A stretch of DNA of 64,000 bases from CALBPI01 sp963922335 (GTDB taxonomy: Bacteria > Pseudomonadota > Gammaproteobacteria > Steroidobacterales > Woeseiaceae). Each line of letters starts with the position of its first letter. Position 1 is the stretch's first letter. The position numbers and the translations under genes were made by a program. Shown piece after piece: positions 25,022 through 33,078 of this stretch. The DNA lies in contig CAWUIB010000010.1 in assembly GCA_963922335.1 (NCBI GenBank), positions 1-64,000 on the forward strand. The letters are read 5' to 3'. A model generated the notes under the pieces. It was given only the letters and a program-made list of their open reading frames with translations, was not told the DNA's origin and ran no database searches.

Positions 25022-26863
25022 CTCTGTCTGCTCGGTGTTCTTGTCTGCATCATCACCGCGACTCGCGATGAACTCGCCGGTGATCATCTCTGCGTAGCTC
25101 TGGCCCGGACCTACCATCGGGTAGACCGCGGCATCGGGGTCAATGATGACCTCTAAGAACGCGGGGCCGTCGAACTGAATAAACTCGCGAATCGTCGAAT
25201 CCAGCGCGTCTGGGTTCGCCAAGCGTTTCGCAAATTCGAACCCATCGGCTTTGGCGGCCTTGATGAAGTCTTTACGATGCAGTGACTTGTCGCTCGCGGA
25301 AAGTCGGCCCTTGTAGTAGAGCTTTTGCCACTGCCGAACCATGCCGTCACCGAAGTTATTCAGAACCACCACTTTGATGGGCAGGCCGTAGGTCGTGACC
25401 GTTTCGAGCTCGCCGAGATTCATGCGGATACTGGCGTCGCCATCGATGTCGATGACCAGCCTGTCCGGGTGTCCTAACTGAGCACCCACAGCGGCGGGCA
25501 CGCCGAATCCCATCGTCCCCATGCTGCCGGAGGTCAGCCAGAGACGAGGTTCACGGAAATCAAAATACTGCGCTGCCCACATCTGGTGCTGGCCGACGCC
25601 CGTCGTGATAATTGCGCGACCGTCAGTGAGTTTGTTGATCGATTCAATGACGGCTTGTGGTTGAATCTTGTCGCTTTCGCGATCGAAGTTCAGCGCATGG
25701 CGCGTCTTCAGTGCGGCGATCTCGCCGTGCCAGGTTTCGAACGATTTCTCAAAACCGATGCGTTCGGCGTAGCTGAGTACCGCCTCCAGATCGTCCTCGA
25801 GCACGCCGTTGTGATACCACGACACGCTGCGAACCTTATCGATCTCCGATACGTCGATATCGAAATGAGCAATGTGACGTGCATTGGGGGCAAAGCGTTG
25901 CGGTACGCCGGCGACGCGATCATCGAATCTAGCGCCCACCGCAATCAAAAAGTCACAGTCTTCGACGGCGTAGTTGGCGTAGGCCATGCCGTGCATGCCC
26001 AGCATATGAAGTGATAAAGACTCCGTCGTATCTACCGCACCGATCCCCATAAGGGTGGTGGTCACTGGAATTCCGAAACGGTCAGCGAACTTTCTCACCG
26101 AGTCGCTGGCGTTTGCGTTCACCACGCCACCACCTGCATAGATCAGCGGTCTTTCCGCCTGACTCAGGAATTGAAGAAATGATTGGCAATCAGACTCGGG
26201 CAGTGCGCTCTCGGTGACGCGCTGCAGGCGGCGGCGGTATCCTGGAATCGGAAGTCTCGTGCCACCGTCAAAGGTGCCTTTCCAATTTTGTACATCTTTG
26301 GGAACGTCGACCACGACCGGGCCGGGTCTGCCAGTTCTGGCGATTTCATACGCCGTGCGGATCGTCGCTTCCAGGCGCTCAGGATCGGTAACCAGGAACA
26401 CGTGCTTGGCGACCGAGCCCATGACCGCAGAGATCGGGGCTTCTTGAAACGCGTCTGTCCCGATCGCAGCTCTTGGAACTTGTCCGCAAATCACAACCAG
26501 CGGAACTGAGTCGGCCGCACAGTCTCGCACGGGCGTCACCATGTTGGTTGCGCCCGGACCGGACGTGACCATCACCGTGCCTACTTTGCCGGTCGCGCGC
26601 GAGTAGCCAGCCGCCATGAAGCCAGCGCCCTGTTCATTCGCTGGTACAACCAGAGGTAGCTTGCCCTTGTCACGCTCATCACGGTTTTGTTGATTGAAGC
26701 GGAATACGGCGTCGTACGTCGGCAGGATCGCACCACCGCTGTAACCGAAAATGACACCGACCTGTTCGTCAGCAATCACTTGAACGATCATTTCTGCACC
26801 GGTCATTTCCTGACCTGCGAGCGGATGATTTGTGGTGGCGGATGTTGGTGCGGGTTGGTTCAT
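25013..26863 (-). CDS. ilvB: Acetolactate synthase large subunit
   Basis: 616 residues, normal for the family. MTGAEMIVQVIADEQVGVIFGYSGGAILP is the start of the TPP-binding Pyr domain (with the catalytic Glu later in NEQGAGFMAAGYSRAT), and GDASIRMNLGEL...NNFGDGMVRQWQ is the TPP/Mg site. The enzyme makes acetolactate or acetohydroxybutyrate for branched-chain amino acid synthesis. I chose ATG 26863 because the upstream open frame runs into the divergent ilvN control region. Its regulatory subunit is divergently transcribed from 26993, whereas large and small subunit genes are usually co-directional. FAD-site residues were not checked individually. Confidence 0.93.
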   Translation of the reverse strand: MNQPAPTSATTNHPLAGQEMTGAEMIVQVIADEQVGVIFGYSGGAILPTYDAVFRFNQQNRDERDKGKLPLVVPANEQGAGFMAAGYSRATGKVGTVMVTSGPGATNMVTPVRDCAADSVPLVVICGQVPRAAIGTDAFQEAPISAVMGSVAKHVFLVTDPERLEATIRTAYEIARTGRPGPVVVDVPKDVQNWKGTFDGGTRLPIPGYRRRLQRVTESALPESDCQSFLQFLSQAERPLIYAGGGVVNANASDSVRKFADRFGIPVTTTLMGIGAVDTTESLSLHMLGMHGMAYANYAVEDCDFLIAVGARFDDRVAGVPQRFAPNARHIAHFDIDVSEIDKVRSVSWYHNGVLEDDLEAVLSYAERIGFEKSFETWHGEIAALKTRHALNFDRESDKIQPQAVIESINKLTDGRAIITTGVGQHQMWAAQYFDFREPRLWLTSGSMGTMGFGVPAAVGAQLGHPDRLVIDIDGDASIRMNLGELETVTTYGLPIKVVVLNNFGDGMVRQWQKLYYKGRLSASDKSLHRKDFIKAAKADGFEFAKRLANPDALDSTIREFIQFDGPAFLEVIIDPDAAVYPMVGPGQSYAEMITGEFIASRGDDADKNTEQTESF

Positions 26864-26992
26864 AGCCGGTTTCGGATTGGACTCAGAAAATCCATACAAT
26901 TGCTTAAATTCGAGTGTGTTGCATGGACTTGTGCATTGCAATAGCCGGGTCCTTGCGCGACTATCGAGTCGAACTCCAACAGCAGTAACATC

Positions 26993-27538
26993 ATGCGTCA
27001 CGTCATATCGGTTTTGGTGCAAAACGAAGTCGGTGCACTTACCCGTCTCACCGGGCTTTTCTCAACGCGCGGGTACAACATTGAGTCGCTCAATGTGGCG
27101 CCGACCGAAGACCCCGCAATTTCGCGTCTCACGGTTGTGACCAGTGGTTCGGATGCCGCGCTTGAGCAGATCGCACGCCAGATCAACAAGCTCGTCGACG
27201 TCGTCGATCTGCACGACATGACGCTGGGCGATCACTTCGAGCGTGAGCTCGCGTTGATCAAGTTGCGTGTTCCGATGCGAGACATTGATACCGTCACCAA
27301 ACACTGTCAGTCCTCAGGCGCACGGGTGTTGGATCAGCATCCAGGTGCGTTCACTGTTGAGTACGCCAATGCGACGGCTGATGTTGACCGGTTTGTCGTC
27401 GGTCTCACTGAGTACGGCACTATCGTCGCGCTGGTGCGCAGCGGCAGTCTCGGTATCTCTCGCGGAGCTACAGTGCTTGCCGGCGAAGCGATGCCCGATA
27501 TAGCAGTACTCGCGGAGCGTGTGACCGGCAGTCAATGA
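26993..27538 (+). CDS. ilvN: Acetolactate synthase regulatory (small) subunit
   Basis: 181 residues, within the IlvH/IlvN range. The N-terminal ACT domain is clear: MRHVISVLVQNEVGALTRLTGLFSTRGYNIESLNV. The C-terminal IlvN domain follows, with FGTIVALVRSG-like TEYGTIVALVRSG. It confers valine or isoleucine feedback control and full activity on the large subunit. It is divergent from ilvB with 129 bases between starts. Its stop overlaps proB by 4 bases (ATGA). Confidence 0.93.
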   Translation: MRHVISVLVQNEVGALTRLTGLFSTRGYNIESLNVAPTEDPAISRLTVVTSGSDAALEQIARQINKLVDVVDLHDMTLGDHFERELALIKLRVPMRDIDTVTKHCQSSGARVLDQHPGAFTVEYANATADVDRFVVGLTEYGTIVALVRSGSLGISRGATVLAGEAMPDIAVLAERVTGSQ

Positions 27539-28656
27539 GCGCGCGTTCAGGGACTGAGAGTGCTGCGATGACGCCCGCCGAGGTTCTCGCTCGCAGCCAA
27601 CATGTCGTCATCAAAGTAGGTTCGTCTCTGGTATCAGAGGCGGGCGCGGTGCGTTGTGGATGGCTCGATGCGCTCGCTCACGATGTGGCCGGATTGCTCA
27701 AAGCCGGCAAGCGGGTGACGTTGGTATCGTCCGGCGCAGTCGCGCTCGGTCGTGCTGACCAGGCCTCGCGACAGTCACTGGCTGACAAGCAGGCCTGCGC
27801 CGCAATTGGACAGGTCGCGCTGTCGTCAGCCTGGAGCCGCGCTTTTGCGTCTGTCGATCTTGTGATGGCCCAGGTATTGCTGACACCGGCTGATACGGAA
27901 CACCGACGCCGACATCTGAATGCAAGGGCGACACTCTCGGCCCTCCATTCGAGAGGTGCGATTGCGGTCATCAACGAAAATGACACGGTTGCCACCGAGG
28001 AGCTGCGCTATGGCGACAACGATCAGCTTGCAGCGCGAGTCGCGCAGATGATTGGCGCCGATTGTGTACTGCTCTTCAGCGACGTAGAGGGACTGATGAC
28101 GGCTGCACCGGACAGCTCGATCGATGCGTCGGTGGTCGAGTGGCTGCCGGCGGTATCGAAGGAAGTTTTAGCTATGGCCGGTGACAGTGTGTCTGGCGTT
28201 GGAACCGGCGGTATGCGCAGCAAACTCGAAGCGGCGCAACGCGCCACGCGTTCTGGTGCGGCTGTCATCATTGCGAACGGGCGCCGCGACCATCCGGTGG
28301 CAGTGCTTCAGTCGGGCAGTGTCGCTACGGTGATTGCGCCACAAATCGATCCGGGGAGTGCGCGACGCCGCTGGATCGCCGGTATGGTGCGCACGCAGGC
28401 GACTGTGCGTATTGATTCCGGCGCCGTCAACGCGTTGAAGGCCGGCAAAAGCCTTTTGGATGTCGGCGTGGTTGATTGGAGCGGTGATTTTGAGCTCGGT
28501 GATAGTCTGTCGATCCATACGGAGGACGGCAGGGATATTGGCGTTGGGTTGGCGGGCATGTCGAGCACAGAAATCCACAAGACACCGGGCGGTCAGCGTC
28601 GCGAGCCGCTGATACATAGAGATAATCTCGTGCTTCACAAGGACACAGACGGATGA
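27535..28656 (+). CDS. proB: Glutamate 5-kinase
   Basis: 373 residues, full length with amino acid kinase domain plus C-terminal PUA domain. VIKVGSSLV, VSSGAVALG, INENDTVA and GTGGMRSKLEAA are family signatures. It phosphorylates glutamate in the first step of proline synthesis. The start overlaps the ilvN stop by four bases, and its own stop overlaps proA by four bases, which indicates a coupled ilvN-proB-proA transcript. It has no unusual features apart from its company. Confidence 0.94.
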   Translation: MSARSGTESAAMTPAEVLARSQHVVIKVGSSLVSEAGAVRCGWLDALAHDVAGLLKAGKRVTLVSSGAVALGRADQASRQSLADKQACAAIGQVALSSAWSRAFASVDLVMAQVLLTPADTEHRRRHLNARATLSALHSRGAIAVINENDTVATEELRYGDNDQLAARVAQMIGADCVLLFSDVEGLMTAAPDSSIDASVVEWLPAVSKEVLAMAGDSVSGVGTGGMRSKLEAAQRATRSGAAVIIANGRRDHPVAVLQSGSVATVIAPQIDPGSARRRWIAGMVRTQATVRIDSGAVNALKAGKSLLDVGVVDWSGDFELGDSLSIHTEDGRDIGVGLAGMSSTEIHKTPGGQRREPLIHRDNLVLHKDTDG

Positions 28657-29912
28657 ATGTTTCTGCAGAATCACGGCGATTGGGGAAAGCTGCGCGATCG
28701 GCTGCCTCGGCTTTGTCGCAGACTTCGGCGGAACAGCGCGATGCGGCGATCGAGTGCATGGCGAAACAGCTCGTCGAGCACGAGCAAGAGATTCTCGCCG
28801 CAAACGCACTTGATGTTGCTAGTGCGAAGCAACGAGAGATCTCGCCGGCTATGGTCGACCGCCTGACTTTGGATCGGGAACGCTTGGCGTCGATTGCTGC
28901 TGCTTTGCGAGATATCGCGTCAATGGCTGATCCACTGGGCCGAATCACCGCAGAGACAACGCGGCCAAATGGTCTGCACATTTCCAAAGTGACGGTCCCG
29001 CTGGGGGTTATCGGCATCATTTATGAGAGTCGACCGAACGTGACTGCCGACGCGGCGGCCATCTGCTTGAAGGCAGGCAACGCCGTCCTTCTGCGAGGTG
29101 GTACAGACAGTGCGAATAGCTCGAACGCAATCGTGAACGCGGTCCGTACCGCACTCGATCAGGTTGGCTTGCCGGTTAATGCGATACAAACGATGCCCGA
29201 TCAGGATCGTCGCTGGGTGGGCGAGTTGTTATCCGGGCTTCATGGAAGCGTCGATGTGGTTGTACCCCGAGGCGGGCGCGGTCTTGTGGAACGGGTGCAG
29301 CGCGATGCACGCGTGCCGGTGATTGGTCACCTCGAAGGGCTGTGCCACACGTTTATTCATCACAGTGCGGACGAGTCCATGGCGATAGCGGTGGTCATGA
29401 ATGCAAAGATGCGCCGTACCGGCATCTGTGGTGCGCTTGAAAAATTGCTGATTGATGTTCAGTGGCCCACCGATTCGAAGCGGGCGCTGCTCGCGAGCCT
29501 GATCGAGAGCGGTTGTGAGTTGCGCGGCGATGCGGCGATCTGTTCACTGGATTCAAGGGTGCTGCCCGCCACGGAGTCAGATTGGCGTACCGAGTATCTT
29601 GCGCCGGTACTCACGGTTGCGCAGGTGGCCGATACCGCCGCCGCAGTCAACCACATCGCAACCTACGGCTCGGGCCACACGGATGCTATTGTCGCCGCGG
29701 AAACCGAGGCCGCAGAGCACTTTCTTACTCATGTGGACAGCGCGATCGTCATGCATAACGCATCAACACAGTTCGCCGACGGAGGTGAGTTTGGGCTGGG
29801 CGCAGAGATCGGTATCTCTACCGGCAAGTTGCACGCGCGGGGCCCGGTGGGCGCTCAGGAGTTGACGAGCTACAAGCACGTCGTCCGCGGTGCCGGTCAG
29901 ACTCGCGCGTGA
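28653..29912 (+). CDS. proA: Gamma-glutamyl phosphate reductase
   Basis: 419 residues, the usual length. Signatures include GVIGIIYESRPNVTADAAAICLKAGNAVLLRGG, DVVVPRGGRGLVERV and the catalytic-Cys region RRTGICGALEKLL. It reduces glutamyl 5-phosphate with NADPH to the semialdehyde of the proline pathway. The ending GPVGAQELTSYKHVVRG is typical. It is coupled to proB. Confidence 0.95.
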   Translation: MNVSAESRRLGKAARSAASALSQTSAEQRDAAIECMAKQLVEHEQEILAANALDVASAKQREISPAMVDRLTLDRERLASIAAALRDIASMADPLGRITAETTRPNGLHISKVTVPLGVIGIIYESRPNVTADAAAICLKAGNAVLLRGGTDSANSSNAIVNAVRTALDQVGLPVNAIQTMPDQDRRWVGELLSGLHGSVDVVVPRGGRGLVERVQRDARVPVIGHLEGLCHTFIHHSADESMAIAVVMNAKMRRTGICGALEKLLIDVQWPTDSKRALLASLIESGCELRGDAAICSLDSRVLPATESDWRTEYLAPVLTVAQVADTAAAVNHIATYGSGHTDAIVAAETEAAEHFLTHVDSAIVMHNASTQFADGGEFGLGAEIGISTGKLHARGPVGAQELTSYKHVVRGAGQTRA

Positions 29913-29922
29913 ACCGCCGTCA

Positions 29923-31677
29923 TTAGCGAACCACGAAATGGCCGAGGCCTGCGTGGCCACTCCACTGCTTTGGCTGATAAGGAATGACTTCCGGGGATTT
30001 TCCTGACTCGAGACGACGTTTCAGGCGAATCCAGAAGTCTGGGTCCAACAGATCAGCGTGATGTTCCATGAACGCCGCTCGTGCGTCTTCACGGAACCCT
30101 AGAAACCGAACGAATTGCTCTGGGAAGATATCGTTCGGTCCCACGTAAAACCATGCCCCGGCGCGCATCTCATCCACGTCGTCGCGTGCCTCCGGCAAGC
30201 GCCGGAAGTTACATTCCGTGACCAGGCACAGCTCGTCGTAGTCATAGAAAATGACGCGCCCGTGCCGGGAGACACCAAAATTTTTCAACAAGAGGTCGCC
30301 CGCAAAAATATTACTCAAGGCAAGGTCACGAATGGCCTGGCCATAGTCGATCGCTGCAGCGCGCACTTCGTCGGGCTCGGCCTCTTGCAAATATAAGTTC
30401 AACGGCGCGAGCCGCCGTTCGATGTAGCAATGCGACACGATCAATTTGTCGCCTTGAATGGAGCAGGTCTTCGCGCATCCTTCGAGTAGTGACTCGAGCA
30501 AATCCGGCGCGAAACGATCGCGATCGAATTCGAGGCTGCGAAATTCTTGTGCGTCGACCAGTCGACCGGCGCGATCATGGTTGAATACCAGTCGGTATTT
30601 CGCCATCACGTCCTGGCGTGCGATGTCTTTCGGGTAGGCGAATCTATCGCGAATCAACTTGAATACAATGGGGTAGGAGGGCAGCGTAAAGACTTCCATG
30701 ACCATGCCTTTGTCGCCACGCGCGAACACAAACTGGTCGGTCGAGTTTTCGAAATGCTGGGCCATAGCGCGATAGCGCTCAGTCTTGCCCTGTTTGGCAC
30801 GACCAAGCACGGTGTAGATTTCCGCAATTGGTTTGCGTGGCAGCATCGATTTGATAAAGCCCACTGCGGCACCGACGCGAGATACATCCGCATGGAAATA
30901 GCTGCGTGTGTAGCCAAACAGCATGCTGACATCGTTTTCTGAGAGGATTACAGCGTCGGCATAAATGCCCTCGTCACTATTGCGCAGTGCAATGACCAGC
31001 GGTGATGACCAATCCGACGCGCTCATGCGGCCGACGAGATACGCACGAGTCGAGCGGTAGAACACGCTGCTCATGAATTCGACTTGTTCTACCTGGATAT
31101 CCGGATTCGTGTGCGCAATGAACGCTTCAAGTTCGGCGGTGACAAAATCGATCGTACGCTCGATATCGCGAAAGCTTACCCGGAACGAGAAGTCAGCGAG
31201 TGCTTCATCGAGCAGGTGACGGAGCGAGCCGCGATTTCGATAGATATGGCATTCCAGCTCGGAAGTCGGAATATCGGTGGGCGTGACGTCGGTAGCCAGA
31301 AACTCCACCGATGGATCCACGCCTACCGTCTCGAAGATTCGACGCGTGACAGAGTTGTAGAACGTCTTGAAGAACTCCGTATCCGGATAGCCACCGATGT
31401 GCTGTGCATAGCGCTCCCTGACGGCACACCAGAGTGGATGGAGATCGGAAACGCCCGCGAGGCGTTCCCGAAGCTCATCCTCACACGCTTTGACACATCG
31501 GTCGTAAAGCGCGATTCGTTCTACGGCATCGAGGCGGCCGGTTGACCAGTCGCGCTCTTCAAAACTGCGTTTGGCACGCCGGGTGATCTGTCCGAAGCGG
31601 GTGTTGTAGTCGATGAAAGCGTCGCGCAGCGTGTGCGACACCTCATGCACCAATCCTTGCGAGACCCGGCTTGCCAT
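29923..31677 (-). CDS. aceK: Isocitrate dehydrogenase kinase/phosphatase
   Basis: 584 residues, close to the 578 of the E. coli enzyme. The C-terminal kinase lobe shows VYTVLGRAKQGKTERYR, FARGDKGMVMEVF, DYGQAIRDLALSNIFAGDLLLKNFG and VIFYDYDELC. It phosphorylates and dephosphorylates Icd, sending carbon to the glyoxylate bypass. It sits 10 bases downstream of icd, so kinase and target are co-transcribed. In enterics the gene lies with aceBA, which are not in this window. Confidence 0.95.
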   Translation of the reverse strand: MASRVSQGLVHEVSHTLRDAFIDYNTRFGQITRRAKRSFEERDWSTGRLDAVERIALYDRCVKACEDELRERLAGVSDLHPLWCAVRERYAQHIGGYPDTEFFKTFYNSVTRRIFETVGVDPSVEFLATDVTPTDIPTSELECHIYRNRGSLRHLLDEALADFSFRVSFRDIERTIDFVTAELEAFIAHTNPDIQVEQVEFMSSVFYRSTRAYLVGRMSASDWSSPLVIALRNSDEGIYADAVILSENDVSMLFGYTRSYFHADVSRVGAAVGFIKSMLPRKPIAEIYTVLGRAKQGKTERYRAMAQHFENSTDQFVFARGDKGMVMEVFTLPSYPIVFKLIRDRFAYPKDIARQDVMAKYRLVFNHDRAGRLVDAQEFRSLEFDRDRFAPDLLESLLEGCAKTCSIQGDKLIVSHCYIERRLAPLNLYLQEAEPDEVRAAAIDYGQAIRDLALSNIFAGDLLLKNFGVSRHGRVIFYDYDELCLVTECNFRRLPEARDDVDEMRAGAWFYVGPNDIFPEQFVRFLGFREDARAAFMEHHADLLDPDFWIRLKRRLESGKSPEVIPYQPKQWSGHAGLGHFVVR

Positions 31678-31687
31678 CGAGGACGAC

Positions 31688-32989
31688 TCAGCTCATGTGG
31701 CTAATCATCAGGTCGCCGAACTCACTACACTTCACCTCAGTAGCGCCGTCCATCAAACGGGCGAAGTCGTAGGTGACCTTGCGACTTGCGATCGTCGCGT
31801 CCATTGCGTTGATGATCGCGTCGGCGGCTTCGGTCCAGCCCATGTAGCGAAGCATCATCTCGCCAGAGAGGATCAGCGATCCAGGGTTTACCTTGTCGAG
31901 GTTTGCGTATTTGGGCGCGGTGCCGTGCGTTGCCTCGAAAACGGCGTGACCCGTGTCGTAGTTGATATTGCCGCCGGGGGCGATACCGATACCACCGACC
32001 TGCGCCGCGAGTGCGTCCGACAAGTAGTCACCGTTCAAGTTCATCGTGGCGATGACATCGAATTCTTTGGGTCGCGTCAGCACTTGCTGCAGCGTGATGT
32101 CGGCGATCGCATCCTTGATCAGGATCTTGCCGGCATCCAGGGCAGCTTTCTGTTCTGCGTTTGCCACGTCGGTTCCTTGCTCGGCCTGCGTGCGGTCGTA
32201 TTGATCCCACGTGTACGTGTGATCGGCAAAGTCATTCTCAGCAAGTGCGTAACCCCAGTTACGGAACGCACCTTCGGTGAACTTCATGATGTTGCCCTTA
32301 TGGACAAAGGTCACGCTCTTGCGATTGTTGGCAACTGCATATTGGATCGCAGCCTTAACCAGACGACCTGTGCCCTCGCTGGAAACCGGCTTCAAACCGA
32401 TACCGCTGGTACCCGGGAAACGAATTTTCTCGTACTCGGCCGGGAAGTTCTCCTGTAGCAGTTTCAGGAACTGTGCATTGCTCTCCGAGCCTTCCTCGAA
32501 TTCGATACCCGCGTAGATGTCTTCGGTGTTCTCACGGAAGATCACCATGTCGACGTCTTTGGGATTACGTACCGGAGAAGGTACGCCGTCGAACCAGCGT
32601 ACAGGCCTCAGGCAAACGTAGAGGTCGAGAAGCTGTCGCAGTGCCACGTTCAACGAACGAATGCCCCCGCCGATCGGTGTGGTCAGTGGCCCTTTAATCG
32701 ATACGAGATACTCCCGGCAAGCTTCCACCGAAGATTCGGGCAACCAGGTGTTGTAGAGATCGTTCGCCTTCTGTCCTGCGAAAATTTCAACCCACTCGAT
32801 CTTGCGTTTGCCGCCGTAAGACTTCTCGACGGCGGCATCCAGCACTCTTACGGTCGCGCGCCAGATATCCGGCCCTGTGCCATCGCCTTCGATAAACGGC
32901 ACGATCGGTCGATCAGGCACCTGCAGTTTGCCGTTTTCAATGGTGATTTTCTCGCCGCCCTCTGGTGGCGTGATGATCGGATCTGACAT
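31688..32989 (-). CDS. icd: NADP-dependent isocitrate dehydrogenase
   Basis: 433 residues. It matches E. coli-type Icd: FIEGDGTGPDIW, GGGIRSLNVALRQ (the Ser is the AceK phosphorylation site), PVRWFDGVPSPVR, FRENTEDIYAG and GNIMKFTEGAF. It carries out the TCA-cycle oxidation of isocitrate. ATG 32989 has GGGGAG upstream; a longer frame back to 33106 overlaps the divergent patatin gene and lacks family sequence. The Ser being present and aceK being adjacent indicate phospho-control. Confidence 0.95.
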   Translation of the reverse strand: MSDPIITPPEGGEKITIENGKLQVPDRPIVPFIEGDGTGPDIWRATVRVLDAAVEKSYGGKRKIEWVEIFAGQKANDLYNTWLPESSVEACREYLVSIKGPLTTPIGGGIRSLNVALRQLLDLYVCLRPVRWFDGVPSPVRNPKDVDMVIFRENTEDIYAGIEFEEGSESNAQFLKLLQENFPAEYEKIRFPGTSGIGLKPVSSEGTGRLVKAAIQYAVANNRKSVTFVHKGNIMKFTEGAFRNWGYALAENDFADHTYTWDQYDRTQAEQGTDVANAEQKAALDAGKILIKDAIADITLQQVLTRPKEFDVIATMNLNGDYLSDALAAQVGGIGIAPGGNINYDTGHAVFEATHGTAPKYANLDKVNPGSLILSGEMMLRYMGWTEAADAIINAMDATIASRKVTYDFARLMDGATEVKCSEFGDLMISHMS

Positions 32990-33066
32990 GTATTGCTCCC
33001 CGTCTTGCATATTTTGTCCCGCGCGCATTATCCGCCATTCGCTGCAGGACGGCCAGCATTCCAAGA

Positions 33067-33072
33067 TATAAT
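33067..33072 (+). promoter_or_regulatory. TATAAT -10 element six bases before the patatin gene start
   Basis: TATAAT at 33067-33072 is a perfect -10 hexamer. Only six bases separate it from the ATG at 33079, so transcription would start at or near the ATG and the mRNA would be leaderless. The -35 region is poor. Confidence 0.4.
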
Positions 33073-33078
33073 CGAGGC

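Noticed and set aside
31613..32458. 281-codon open frame antisense to icd and the end of aceK
   Set aside because: It covers two confidently assigned genes, and its translation looks like reversed codon bias with no motif.
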